A stretch of 64,000 nt of DNA from Hyphomicrobiales bacterium (GTDB lineage: Bacteria; Pseudomonadota; Alphaproteobacteria; Rhizobiales; Rhizobiaceae). The notes under the pieces were generated by a model. It was not told the origin of the DNA, made no database searches, and saw only the letters and a list, made by a program, of their open reading frames with translations. The stretch is taken from positions 1 to 64,000 of the forward strand of contig UEIF01000007.1 of NCBI GenBank assembly GCA_900468805.1, in the 5' to 3' direction. Below are positions 18,430 to 26,611 of this stretch, piece by piece (positions within the stretch are counted from its first letter, which is position 1; every line of letters begins with the position of its first letter). The translations under genes were made by a program, and so were the position numbers.

Positions 18430-20012
18430 TGCGTGATCATTTGGTTGCGGTGGATATCGGCACGGGCAGCGCACGCGCCGGTGTCTTTGACACGCGTGGC
18501 CACCTGCTTGCCAAGGCCGAACATCCGATCATCATGAATCGACCGCGCGAGAACCATGCCGAGCATGATTCCGAGGATATCTGGGCGGCCATCTGCATTG
18601 CGGTGCGCGCAGCGATGGGTCGGTCCGGTATTGAGGCGGCTGCTGTTGGCGCGATCGGCTTCGATGCCACCTGTTCGCTTGTGGTGCGCGATACCGAAGG
18701 CAGACAGATCAGCGTTTCCACCGGCGGCGAGACACGTTTCGACACGATCGTCTGGCTCGATCACCGGGCGCTGAAGGAAGCTGATTTCTGTACGGCGACG
18801 AAGCATGAGGTGCTCGAACATTCCGGCAATGTCATGTCGCCGGAAATGGAAATGCCGAAGCTGATGTGGCTCAAGAATAAGCTGCCGGCGACCTGGGCGA
18901 AGGCCGGCTATTTCTTTGATCTCGCCGACTTCCTGACCTGGAAGGCGACCGGTTCGCTGGCCCGCTCCCGCTGCACGCTGACAGCCAAGTGGAACTATCT
19001 TGCCCATAAGGAAAAAGGCTGGCGGCAGGATTTTCTGCAGCGGATCGGTCTTGAGGATCTACTGGCGCGTGGCCATCTGCCGGATGAGACGGTGGCAGTC
19101 GGCGAGAGCATCGGTAAGCTGACGCCCCAGGCTGCCGAAGCCTTGGGCCTGACCACCGATTGCCATGTCTCGGCCGGAATGGTCGATGCCTACGCCGGTG
19201 CGCTCGGCACGCTCAGCGGCCATGCAGGCGATCCGGCGAAACTCGAACATCAGCTTGCGCTGATTGCCGGGACGTCGAGCTGCGTCGTCGCTTTTTCCCC
19301 CGAGCGAAAGCCGAGCCAGGGAATGTGGGGACCTTACTACGAGGCGGTGTTTCCGCAATCATGGCTCGTCGAGGCCGGCCAATCGGCAGCCGGTGCGCTG
19401 CTCGATCATATCGTGCGCATGCATGCGGCCGGTGGTGAGCCGACCGCGGCGCTGCATCAGCGAATTGTTGCCCGCATCGCTGAACTTAGAATCCAGGAAG
19501 GTGACGCCTTCGGCGCACGCATTTTCGTCCTTCCTGATTTTCATGGCAACCGGTCGCCACTTGCCGATCCGCACGCTGTCGGCGTCGTCAGCGGGCTGAC
19601 GCTCGATACGTCCTTCGACGGGCTCTGCGCGCTCTATTGGCGGACCGCGGTCGGGATTGCACTCGGCATCCGCCACATCCTCGAAAAGATGACAGATCAC
19701 GGCTACGTGCCGGATACGCTGCATGTGGCCGGCGGGCATGTGAAGAACCCCGTTCTGATGGAGCTCTATTCGGATGTGACGGGCTGCAAGGTCATCGTGC
19801 CTGACATGAACGAAGCGGTACTGCTCGGTACAGCGATCGCTGCATCAGTTGCCTGCGGCTTACACAGGGATTTGGCGGCGGCGGGCAAGGCGATGTATCC
19901 GGGCGGGACGGAGCGGCTTCCCGACAGGAACAAGCAGGCGGTTTACGACCGCGATTATCGCCGCTTCCTTGCCATGTATCGTCATCGGGCAGAGCTGGAA
20001 GCCTTGGGATAG
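18429..20012 (+). CDS. FGGY-family carbohydrate kinase, ribulokinase type
   Basis: The product has 527 residues. The N-terminal phosphate-binding motif is VAVDIGTGSARAGVFD and the C-terminal FGGY motif region is HVAGGHVKNPVLMELYSDVT. GFDATCSLVV and the length place it in the ribulokinase-like branch rather than with xylulokinases. It is likely to phosphorylate a ketopentose such as D-ribulose, made from a pentitol by the mannitol dehydrogenase encoded upstream; that would feed the pentose phosphate pathway. An in-frame TTG lies one codon earlier, but ATG 18429 overlapping the preceding TGA is the natural coupled start. It is the last gene of the polyol cluster and ends 1 base from the convergent RpiR gene. 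Confidence 0.87.
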   Translation: MRDHLVAVDIGTGSARAGVFDTRGHLLAKAEHPIIMNRPRENHAEHDSEDIWAAICIAVRAAMGRSGIEAAAVGAIGFDATCSLVVRDTEGRQISVSTGGETRFDTIVWLDHRALKEADFCTATKHEVLEHSGNVMSPEMEMPKLMWLKNKLPATWAKAGYFFDLADFLTWKATGSLARSRCTLTAKWNYLAHKEKGWRQDFLQRIGLEDLLARGHLPDETVAVGESIGKLTPQAAEALGLTTDCHVSAGMVDAYAGALGTLSGHAGDPAKLEHQLALIAGTSSCVVAFSPERKPSQGMWGPYYEAVFPQSWLVEAGQSAAGALLDHIVRMHAAGGEPTAALHQRIVARIAELRIQEGDAFGARIFVLPDFHGNRSPLADPHAVGVVSGLTLDTSFDGLCALYWRTAVGIALGIRHILEKMTDHGYVPDTLHVAGGHVKNPVLMELYSDVTGCKVIVPDMNEAVLLGTAIAASVACGLHRDLAAAGKAMYPGGTERLPDRNKQAVYDRDYRRFLAMYRHRAELEALG

Positions 20013-20013
20013 T

Positions 20014-20868
20014 TCAGCGGTTTGCCGCTTCGCCAAGGATAGTCGCAAATTCCACCATCCGTCGGCGGCGCTGGCTCGCCTCCTCGCCGGCGCCCAAAAT
20101 CACCGCCTCGGACAGACAGTCGAGCAAGGCGATCAGCGGCGGCAGGTTATCCATGTCGGGCGCGCGGGCAGGCGGCAACGCAAGAACGACGTTCGACTGT
20201 TCAGGAAGCCAGTCCGCATGCTGAGCGGAGATCAGGATCACTTTGTAGCCGTAGCGCCGGGCAGTCCGCGCAAGCAGCCGTGACCTGGCGAAGCGCCGGC
20301 AATCGATGATGATGAGCACCGCGTCGTCGACGAAGGAACGGGCGAAAAGCTCTGCGAAGCGGTTACCGGCGCCGTCGATCGCACGCACGCCGTCGCGGGC
20401 CTGGGTCAGCCGCTGGCAGAAATGATTGGAGAAGCCGGCAAGTCTGGCATGGGTGGCGACGTAGACCTCTCTGGCGGCACCGATCATCGCGACGGCTTCG
20501 CCCCAATGCGGCTGCGCGGTCAGATGGTAGATGTGATGCAGCGCCTGTATCTGTTCGGCCACGAGAACGGCGAGTGCCTTGCCCTCCGATGCATCCGTCT
20601 GCAACTCCGTCATCGAGCTCTGGAACTGGACAGGAGAGGTCGTTGCCGTTTCGCGGATCTCCACCTTGACGCTGTCCAGCCCCTGATAGCCGAGCGCGCG
20701 GAGGAAACGGCCGACCGTCATCGGCGAAAGATCAAGTCGGTCGGCAACCGACGCAGCCGTTTCGAACGGCAGGTCGTTCAGGTGTTCCGTGAAATATTTC
20801 GCGATGCGTCGTTCGGCGGGCGTGCCGGACTTCACGTATTGCCTAAGCTTCTCTACAAAGTCTTCCAC
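20014..20868 (-). CDS. RpiR-family (MurR/RpiR) transcriptional regulator
   Basis: The product has 284 residues. The N-terminal RpiR-type helix-turn-helix is at about residues 5-75 (RRIAKYFTEHLNDLPFETA, then LDLSPMTVGRFLRALGYQG). A sugar isomerase (SIS) domain at about 125-260 binds phosphosugars. The start is GTG 20868, with GGAGG 7 bases upstream. It is convergent with the FGGY kinase and is not part of that transcript, but RpiR proteins usually regulate sugar genes nearby, so the polyol cluster is a candidate target. No convincing palindrome was found in the 231 bases upstream. Confidence 0.85.
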   Translation of the reverse strand: MEDFVEKLRQYVKSGTPAERRIAKYFTEHLNDLPFETAASVADRLDLSPMTVGRFLRALGYQGLDSVKVEIRETATTSPVQFQSSMTELQTDASEGKALAVLVAEQIQALHHIYHLTAQPHWGEAVAMIGAAREVYVATHARLAGFSNHFCQRLTQARDGVRAIDGAGNRFAELFARSFVDDAVLIIIDCRRFARSRLLARTARRYGYKVILISAQHADWLPEQSNVVLALPPARAPDMDNLPPLIALLDCLSEAVILGAGEEASQRRRRMVEFATILGEAANR

Positions 20869-21099
20869 GTCGCAGCCTCCCCCATATCCTCAGAGGCTTT
20901 CCGTGGATTCAGGAGCCGAATCCCTGTTCTTAATATTGTCCGGAAGCTCTTCTTAGGCCCACACGTATATCGAACATTGCGAACTATATATTAGCAGATA
21001 ATTTTCGACAAGTTTTCTATTCATGCATGTAATTTTCAACTGACTTGCCGGCAGGACGCAGGTTTCCTACATGACGCTGCGTAACGGAGACGCCAGAGA

Positions 21100-21813
21100 A
21101 TGATCCTTGACGCTGCTCGCCTTTCGCTTGCCAACCTGTTTGCGCCTGAGACCCGGTTAGTTTTCTGGAAAGTTCTGGGATTGACGGTGCTGGTGCTGAC
21201 CGGCTTGTGGTTTGCGCTGCGCGGCCTGTTCATCACTTTTTTATTTCCGTGGGTGGCTGGGTTCTTTCCCGAGATGCCTGATTGGGCCGGCTGGCTCAGC
21301 TTCGTTTTCCTGATCGCTGCCGGTATCGGCCTTGCGCTCGGACTGGCGCTGTTGCTTTCGCCTGTTACGGCGCTGATTGCCGGCCTCTTTCTCGACGATG
21401 TCGCCGAGGTGATCGAGAAACGGGATTATCCCAAGGACGCGTCAGGCAAGGCCATGCCACTTGGCCCGGCGATGGCAAGCTCGCTCAAATTCCTCGGCGT
21501 CGTCATCATCGGAAATATCATCGCGCTTTTCCTGCTCTTCATTCCTGGCGTCAATCTCGTGGCTTTCTTCCTCGTGAACGGCTACCTGCTTGGGCGAGAG
21601 TTCTTCGAGTTTGCCGCCATGCGCTTCCGTTCACCGCCTGAGGCGCGGCTGTTTCGCACCAAACATGGTTCGACCGTTTTCCTCGGTGGTCTGGTAATCG
21701 CGCTTTTTCTGGCGATCCCGATCGTCAACCTGCTCACGCCGCTCTTTGCTGCGGGCATGATGGTGCATCTGCATAAGCTGGTTTCGGCGCGCGATCCTGA
21801 TTTTCGCGCCTAG
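21100..21813 (+). CDS. EI24/CysZ-family membrane protein
   Basis: The product has 237 residues with four or more long hydrophobic stretches (for example about residues 24-55, 67-95, 130-155, 190-220) and the ALLLSPVTALIAGLFLDDVAEVIE segment typical of EI24-domain proteins. E. coli CysZ, the best known member, is a sulfate uptake protein. Rhizobial members are usually annotated only by domain, and no sulfur genes lie nearby, so the substrate is open. It stands alone with 231 bases upstream in which I see AT-rich promoter-like sequence but no clear motif. It is convergent with the glyoxalase gene. Confidence 0.8.
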   Translation: MILDAARLSLANLFAPETRLVFWKVLGLTVLVLTGLWFALRGLFITFLFPWVAGFFPEMPDWAGWLSFVFLIAAGIGLALGLALLLSPVTALIAGLFLDDVAEVIEKRDYPKDASGKAMPLGPAMASSLKFLGVVIIGNIIALFLLFIPGVNLVAFFLVNGYLLGREFFEFAAMRFRSPPEARLFRTKHGSTVFLGGLVIALFLAIPIVNLLTPLFAAGMMVHLHKLVSARDPDFRA

Positions 21814-21817
21814 TTTC

Positions 21818-21866
21818 ACGCAATTGCGGGTGCAAAACGCTGAACAGTCTTACTGGAATTGCTTCA
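21818..21866. repeat. Intergenic repeat, imperfect palindrome (copy 2)
   Basis: The sequence GCAATTGCGGGTGCAAAACG, then a variable middle, then CTGGAATTGCTTCAA resembles the element at 8899-8948 (shared GCAAAAC..GCTG and CTGGAATTGCTT blocks). Both copies lie between convergent genes. Confidence 0.45.
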
Positions 21867-22289
21867 AGCGGGAAGTGCTGCTGCATCGTACATTGCCGCA
21901 TATTCGGCGCTTGGCGGGATCGGCTTGATGATATCGATCAGCACGCCGTTGGGATCGGTGGTGATGAAATGCCGCTGACCGAAATCCTCGTCGCGGATCT
22001 CGCGCAGGATCGGTAGGCCTGCCTGCGTGCAGGCTGCATAGATCGTATCCACATCCTCGACTTCGAAATTCAGGAGGAGGCCGGAAATCTTACCGCGGCT
22101 GGCGGCCGGAATGGTTTCGTGGCTGCCGTCGAGTATGGCGATGGTCACATGTTCATCCTCCATCGATTGCAGGTGGACATACCAATCGCTTTCGAAGAGC
22201 GGCTGGAAATGGAAATGGTGGCAATAGAAGGCCGCCGTGCCGGCAACGTCACCCGTCATGATGACGGGATAAAAGCTCGTCGATTTCAT
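21864..22289 (-). CDS. Glyoxalase/VOC-family protein
   Basis: The product has 141 residues with two betaalphabetabetabeta modules of the vicinal oxygen chelate fold ([57 protein letters not shown]). Family members bind a metal or a small toxic ligand; methylglyoxal, fosfomycin, bleomycin and dioxygenase substrates are all possible. The frame is open back to 22499 but crosses the divergent tetR start. ATG 22289, with GGAGGAG 8 bases upstream, is clearly correct. It shares a promoter region with the divergent TetR gene, which carries two matching operators, so it is probably the target of that repressor. Confidence 0.85.
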   Translation of the reverse strand: MKSTSFYPVIMTGDVAGTAAFYCHHFHFQPLFESDWYVHLQSMEDEHVTIAILDGSHETIPAASRGKISGLLLNFEVEDVDTIYAACTQAGLPILREIRDEDFGQRHFITTDPNGVLIDIIKPIPPSAEYAAMYDAAALPA

Positions 22290-22311
22290 CTTTTTTTCTC
22301 CTCCGGATTTT

Positions 22312-22328
22312 ACATACAGTTTGTATGT
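22312..22328. promoter_or_regulatory. TetR operator 1 (glyoxalase/tetR intergenic region)
   Basis: ACATACA and TGTATGT are perfect arms around GTT. It lies 23 bases upstream of the glyoxalase start. Confidence 0.7.
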
Positions 22329-22339
22329 TTTTGTATTTA

Positions 22340-22360
22340 ACATACAAGCAGATTGTATGT
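22340..22360. promoter_or_regulatory. TetR operator 2 (glyoxalase/tetR intergenic region)
   Basis: ACATACAA and TTGTATGT are perfect arms around GCAGA. It is centred 30 bases from operator 1 and ends 11 bases before the tetR start, so one repressor can shut both divergent promoters. Confidence 0.7.
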
Positions 22361-22371
22361 AAATAGGATGC

Positions 22372-22950
22372 ATGAGCCGTAGCAATCGTGAGCGAACCGA
22401 GCAGACCAGGCAGGCCCTGATGGACGCCGCGCGCCGACTTTTCATCGAAAAGGGATATGCGGAGACGGCGACGCCGGACATCGTCGCAGCGGCGGGCATG
22501 ACGCGCGGTGCGCTCTACCATCACTTCGAAGACAAGAAGGCGCTTTTCCGGGCGGTGATCGAAAGGGAGGCGGCTGATGTCGCCAAAGAGATCGAAAGGC
22601 GGGCTAAGCCGGAAACGGAACCACGTGCGGCGCTGCTTGCAGGTGCGGCAGCCTATTTCGATGCGATGGCAGTGGCAGGCCGGACGCGGCTGCTTCTGTT
22701 CGAGGCGCCGGCGGTCATTGGCCTGCCGGCAGCCACACAGATCGACGCCGAGAATGCAGAAGCCGCATTGCGGGACGGGCTCGAAACCCTGCTCCCGCAG
22801 GCCGGTGCTCTACTCGCACCATTGACGGCTCTGCTGTCAGCCGCCTTCGACCGGGCCGCGATCGCCATCGAAGCGGGCGGCAGGCGTGAAGATTATGAGA
22901 GGGCGATTGCTGTCCTACTCGACGGCCTCGCCGATCACCTGCGGCGGTAG
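22372..22950 (+). CDS. TetR-family transcriptional regulator
   Basis: The product has 192 residues. The N-terminal DNA-binding domain is textbook Tet[21 protein letters not shown], then [20 protein letters not shown]. The C-terminal domain is Ala-rich and specific to the ligand. It is divergent from the glyoxalase gene, with two palindromic sites between them. The predicted role is to repress both genes until a toxic compound binds. Its last 36 bases overlap the end of the convergent nth gene, an unusual tail-to-tail overlap that could produce antisense pairing of the two messages. Confidence 0.87.
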   Translation: MSRSNRERTEQTRQALMDAARRLFIEKGYAETATPDIVAAAGMTRGALYHHFEDKKALFRAVIEREAADVAKEIERRAKPETEPRAALLAGAAAYFDAMAVAGRTRLLLFEAPAVIGLPAATQIDAENAEAALRDGLETLLPQAGALLAPLTALLSAAFDRAAIAIEAGGRREDYERAIAVLLDGLADHLRR

Positions 22951-23697
22951 CTCCACCAGCGGTGCCGGGATATCGCTGCTCTTTTCAGGCGACTTGCAGA
23001 TATCGGCAATCACGCAGTGTTCGCATTCCGGGCGCCGGGCCTTGCAGGTGTAGCGGCCATGCAGGATGAGCCAGTGATGGGCATGATAGAGGTAGTGCTT
23101 CGGAACAACCTTCATCAGCCGCTCTTCCACCTCGTCGGGCGTCTTTCCGGGTGCGAGCCTGATGCGATTGGCGATGCGGAAGATGTGGGTGTCCACCGCC
23201 ATCGTTGCCTGGCCGAAGGCCATCGACAATACGACATTGGCGGTCTTGCGGCCGACGCCCGGCAGGCGAACCAACTCCTCGCGTGTCTCCGGCACCTTGC
23301 CGCCGAACTCATCGACCAGCATCTGCGAGAGTGCAATGACGTTCCTCGCCTTGTTGCGATAAAGGCCGATCGTCTTGATGTACTCGCGGACTTTCTCCTC
23401 GCCGAGATCGAGCATTTTTTGCGGCGTATCCGCAATCTTGAAGAGTGCGCGGGTCGCCTTGTTGACGCCGGCATCTGTCGCCTGAGCGGAGAGGGCCACC
23501 GCCACAACGAGCGTGAAGGGATTGCTGTGTTCCAGTTCACCGCGCGGCTCCGGCCGCTGGACGGAGAAACGGCGGAAGATCTCGGCGCGCTCGGCCAGCG
23601 AATAGGCCGTCTTGACCGACACCGCCGGCTTGCGGCGGGCGATCACATTCGGGTTTTGCGACGGTTTGGTAATGGATTTGAGTTTCGGATTCGCCAT
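22915..23697 (-). CDS. nth: Endonuclease III, DNA glycosylase/AP lyase
   Basis: The product has 260 residues. The helix-hairpin-helix LPGVGRKTANVVLSMAFG holds the catalytic Lys, and the catalytic Asp is in MAVDTHIFRIANR. The C-terminal iron-sulfur loop has Cys-X6-Cys-X2-Cys-X5-Cys (CKARRPECEHCVIADIC). The enzyme removes oxidised pyrimidines and cleaves the abasic site. The ATG at 23697 gives MANPKLKSITKPSQNPN; the open frame extends 17 codons further but across the divergent DUF2244 start. The N-terminal basic extension of about 45 residues is longer than in E. coli Nth (211 residues), as is common in rhizobia. The 22-base gap to the divergent gene leaves little room for a normal promoter. 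Confidence 0.94.
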   Translation of the reverse strand: MANPKLKSITKPSQNPNVIARRKPAVSVKTAYSLAERAEIFRRFSVQRPEPRGELEHSNPFTLVVAVALSAQATDAGVNKATRALFKIADTPQKMLDLGEEKVREYIKTIGLYRNKARNVIALSQMLVDEFGGKVPETREELVRLPGVGRKTANVVLSMAFGQATMAVDTHIFRIANRIRLAPGKTPDEVEERLMKVVPKHYLYHAHHWLILHGRYTCKARRPECEHCVIADICKSPEKSSDIPAPLVELPPQVIGEAVE

Positions 23698-23719
23698 GGA
23701 AAATCTATACTCGGCGGCC

Positions 23720-24217
23720 ATGATGGAAAGCAACGCCGACAGCCGCAACGAGCAGCCTGTTTTCGCAGCCGAACTCTTTCCCTACCGTTCGCTCGGTCGG
23801 AAAGGTTTCAAGGTGCTGCTCGGCATTTCCGGTGCCATCTGCTTGATATACGGCATGTTCTTCATCGTCACCGGCGCCTGGCCGATCGGCTTCTTCTTCG
23901 GGCTGGATTTCCTGCTGCTATACGGTGCCTTCTGGCTGAACTACCGGTCCGGCAGGGTACGGGAAGAGGTAACGGTTTCGCGCATGGATGTTGCGGTGCG
24001 CAAGTTCTCCCCCTCGGGCCGCATGATCGAGCACCACTTCAATCCGTTCTGGACGCGCTTTCTCGTGCGCCGACATCAGGAGATCGGCATTCTCTCCATG
24101 CATATTTTCGGGGAGGGCAAACGCACTGATATCGGCTCCTTCCTCAATCCCGACGATCGCGAAAGCTTCGCGAAGGCCTTCAAGGCCGCCCTGGCAACAG
24201 TAAAGCAGCGTATTTGA
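23720..24217 (+). CDS. DUF2244 membrane protein
   Basis: The product has 165 residues. Two adjacent membrane helices at about residues 30-48 and 52-70 (LLGISGAICLIYGMFFIV; WPIGFFFGLDFLLLYGAFW) are followed by a soluble C-terminal domain with RKFSPSGRMIEHHFNPFW and GSFLNPDDRESFAKAF. This is the DUF2244 arrangement, common in alphaproteobacteria; function is unknown. The frame is open from 23612, but the nth gene occupies that region on the other strand. ATG 23720 or the adjacent ATG 23723 are the only starts that avoid overlap. Confidence 0.78.
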   Translation: MMESNADSRNEQPVFAAELFPYRSLGRKGFKVLLGISGAICLIYGMFFIVTGAWPIGFFFGLDFLLLYGAFWLNYRSGRVREEVTVSRMDVAVRKFSPSGRMIEHHFNPFWTRFLVRRHQEIGILSMHIFGEGKRTDIGSFLNPDDRESFAKAFKAALATVKQRI

Positions 24218-24262
24218 GATACCGCGCAAGAAACGGGTGGTTTGGCTGCCCGCCCTTGATTA

Positions 24263-24280
24263 TCTCCTTTATAAAGGAGA
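24263..24280 (+). promoter_or_regulatory. 18-bp perfect palindrome containing the ribosome binding site of the Ada-like gene
   Basis: TCTCCTTTATAAAGGAGA reads the same on both strands and contains the Shine-Dalgarno AAGGAG, 6 bases before ATG 24287. In RNA the two halves can fold into a 7-bp stem with a TATA loop that hides the ribosome site. As DNA it could also be an operator. Confidence 0.5.
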
Positions 24281-24286
24281 AAAACG

Positions 24287-25159
24287 ATGAACATGATCGC
24301 GAAGCTCGATACAGATATCACCCCCGATGGCCCTGATTACGATACCGTCCGTCAGGTCATCGAATTCATCAGCGAGGAATATCGCGACCAACCGTCGCTG
24401 GAAGCGATTGCCGCACGGCTGAATCAGTCGCCGACGCAACTCCAGAAGACCTTTACCCGTTGGGCCGGCCTCTCTCCCAAGGCCTTCCTGCAGGCTGTCA
24501 CGCTAGACCATGCCAAGCGGTTGCTGCGCACGGAAGAGATGCCGCTGCTCGAAACTTCCATCGAGGTCGGCCTGTCCGGTCCCAGCCGCCTGCACGACCT
24601 GTTCGTGACCCATGAGGCAATGTCTCCGGGCGAATGGAAGGCGAAAGGCGGCGGGCTGACGATCCGTTACGGGTTCCATAATTGCCCCTTCGGCACGGCT
24701 CTTGTCATGGTGACGGACCGCGGCCTTGCGGGCCTCGCCTTCAGCGATTCCGGCGATGAGACGGCCTGTCTTGAAGATATGACCTGCCGTTGGCCGAATG
24801 CGGAATATGTGGAGGACCGTCAAGCGACGGTGCCGTATGCCGAACGTATCTTCCAGCCGGGACGTTGGACGTCGGACCAGCCGTTGCGGGTTGTCCTGAT
24901 CGGAACGGATTTCCAGGTCAGCGTCTGGCAAAGCCTTCTGAAAATCCCCTTCGGCAAAGCCGTGACCTACAGCGATATTGCCAAGGACATCGGCCGGCCG
25001 ACTGCGATGCGCGCTGTTGGTGCGGCAGTCGGAGCCAACCCGATTTCCTTCGTCGTGCCCTGCCACCGCGCGCTCGGCAAGAACGGAGCATTAACCGGTT
25101 ACCATTGGGGGCTGACCCGCAAACGGGCCATGCTTGGCTGGGAATCGGCGCACGCCTGA
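24287..25159 (+). CDS. Ada-like protein: AraC helix-turn-helix fused to O6-alkylguanine-DNA methyltransferase
   Basis: The product has 290 residues. Residues about 20-105 form an AraC-type DNA-binding domain (LEAIAARLNQSPTQLQKTFTRW, then ETSIEVGLSGPSRLHDLF). Residues about 120-285 form the methyltransferase, with the acceptor Cys259 in VVPCHRALG and the DNA-binding QVSVWQSLLKIPFGKAVTYSDIA. It transfers alkyl groups from guanine O6 to itself. The N-terminal zinc domain of E. coli Ada, whose Cys38 takes methyl from phosphotriesters and switches on transcription, is absent. How this form senses damage is therefore not obvious. The ribosome site lies in a perfect palindrome. Confidence 0.9.
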   Translation: MNMIAKLDTDITPDGPDYDTVRQVIEFISEEYRDQPSLEAIAARLNQSPTQLQKTFTRWAGLSPKAFLQAVTLDHAKRLLRTEEMPLLETSIEVGLSGPSRLHDLFVTHEAMSPGEWKAKGGGLTIRYGFHNCPFGTALVMVTDRGLAGLAFSDSGDETACLEDMTCRWPNAEYVEDRQATVPYAERIFQPGRWTSDQPLRVVLIGTDFQVSVWQSLLKIPFGKAVTYSDIAKDIGRPTAMRAVGAAVGANPISFVVPCHRALGKNGALTGYHWGLTRKRAMLGWESAHA

Positions 25160-25182
25160 GCGGTTTGGATCAGTCGAAGCCG

Positions 25183-26178
25183 TCAGGCGGCTTCGGCGAG
25201 TTCCAGCAATGCCTTTGCCGCGCTCTCGTCGGTGATCAGCGTATTGCAGCCGATGCGCTTGATCGTTGCGCGGATCGCGACGGCACGATGCGCGCCGCCG
25301 GAGGACAATACGATGTGTTTCGCTTCCTTCAGCGTATCGAGATCCACCGACATCACCCGCTGATTGATCGAGTGATCGACGGAATTGCCGTCCTTGTCCA
25401 GAAAGTTGAACATGGTGTCGCAAACGCAGCCGGCGTCGATCAGCTGCTGCAGTTCGGCCTTCGATATCCACCCCTCGGACAGAGACGTCGAATGCGGGCC
25501 GATATCGCCGCAGCTGACGATCGCCAGATCGAGGTTTTCCGCCAGTCGATAGATCGTATCGAGACCGCATTTTTCGACGAGGTTGCGCTTGGTTTCCGTC
25601 GAATCGACGAGCAACGGTGCGAGGAACATGTAGCATTCGGCGCCGAGCTGGTTTGCCAGTCGCCAGGTGTAGTCGATCGGGTTTGTCTGGTGGACGGCGA
25701 CGATGCCGCCGAGCAAGGAGACGATCTTGCAATTGTCGCGTCGTGGCGGCCGGAAGCTTGCGAGAGAAGCCGTCATGGTGCGGCCCCAGCCGACGCCGAT
25801 CGTGTAATCGTCCGGAATGGCTTCCGACAGGAACTGGCCGAGCGCCAGACCGACATTCTTTGCCAGTGAGTTCACATCGCAATTGGCTGGCTCCGGCACG
25901 ACGATCGCTTCGTCCAAGCCGTAGGCTCTCTCGAGCTTCACTGAAAGCTCGATGCAGTCGCCGATCGAATCGTTGATCCAGATCTGCACTTCGCTGCGCT
26001 TCATCGCCTCGTCGAGAAGGCGGATGACGGTGGTGCGGCTGATGCCGAGTTGTTCGGCAACGTCTTTCTGGGTCAGGCCCTCATTGTAATAAAGCCATGC
26101 GGCCCGCAGCCTGAGAGACGAGGCTTCGGAATAGGCAGTATGCGTGCCGCGTTTCAGCTTGACCACATCTCCTCCCAC
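25183..26178 (-). CDS. SorC/DeoR-family sugar-binding transcriptional regulator
   Basis: The product has 331 residues. An N-terminal helix-turn-helix (YYNEGLTQKDVAEQLGISRT, then TVIRLLDEAMKR) precedes a SorC sugar-binding domain (TIGVGWGRTMTASLASF; NLDLAIVSCGDIGPHSTS; IVLSSGGAHRAVAIRATIKR). The best upstream start is GTG 26178, although an AGGAG box slightly inside the frame makes a later GTG possible. It is convergent with the Ada-like gene and divergent from transaldolase, 430 bases away. A pentose or polyol phosphate effector would fit a regulator next to transaldolase, but no direct link is visible. Confidence 0.82.
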   Translation of the reverse strand: MGGDVVKLKRGTHTAYSEASSLRLRAAWLYYNEGLTQKDVAEQLGISRTTVIRLLDEAMKRSEVQIWINDSIGDCIELSVKLERAYGLDEAIVVPEPANCDVNSLAKNVGLALGQFLSEAIPDDYTIGVGWGRTMTASLASFRPPRRDNCKIVSLLGGIVAVHQTNPIDYTWRLANQLGAECYMFLAPLLVDSTETKRNLVEKCGLDTIYRLAENLDLAIVSCGDIGPHSTSLSEGWISKAELQQLIDAGCVCDTMFNFLDKDGNSVDHSINQRVMSVDLDTLKEAKHIVLSSGGAHRAVAIRATIKRIGCNTLITDESAAKALLELAEAA

Positions 26179-26611
26179 ACCGATTTCGCCCTAGATCTTT
26201 GCCATCGATGGCATAAGATTGTGATATCGGCTTTGTTCCGGCGATAATGCCGGGTGTGACACTTATGTCAATTGAAATGCACAAATGTCCTTGACTTTTC
26301 GTTGCGAGAGCGGCGATAGTCATGGCCGATAACATCGTTCTTGTCCGTCCGAGGAGGACAATGTGCGGGCATGCGGAAAGTCACGATCGGCCTTTCAGCC
26401 GCAAGCGGCATCGCTTGTGATGCGCTTGTCGTTTTCCGGCGCTTGGAACATCGCCGCTGGGAACACCGCCAATGTCTCTCACGTTTATGACTCATCCGTG
26501 ACGGACGAGCGTCTTTTCGCCTGCAAAATGCAAATCACCTGATCTTAGATCACCTCTTTGCCGGGCGGAACTCGCGCCGGTTCGCAGCCCAAGTTCAAAA
26601 GGATTTTGACC
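26179..26611. other. Divergent intergenic region between the SorC regulator and transaldolase (433 bp)
   Basis: No gene is visible. It contains TGACA-CTTA-TGTCA (26257-26270), a possible operator of the regulator. It also contains a possible promoter on the plus strand (TTGACT at 26291-26296, 17 bases, CGATAG at 26314-26319) and a short palindrome TGATCT-T-AGATCA (26540-26552) about 60 bases before the transaldolase start. The long leader before tal holds no recognisable riboswitch. Confidence 0.4.
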
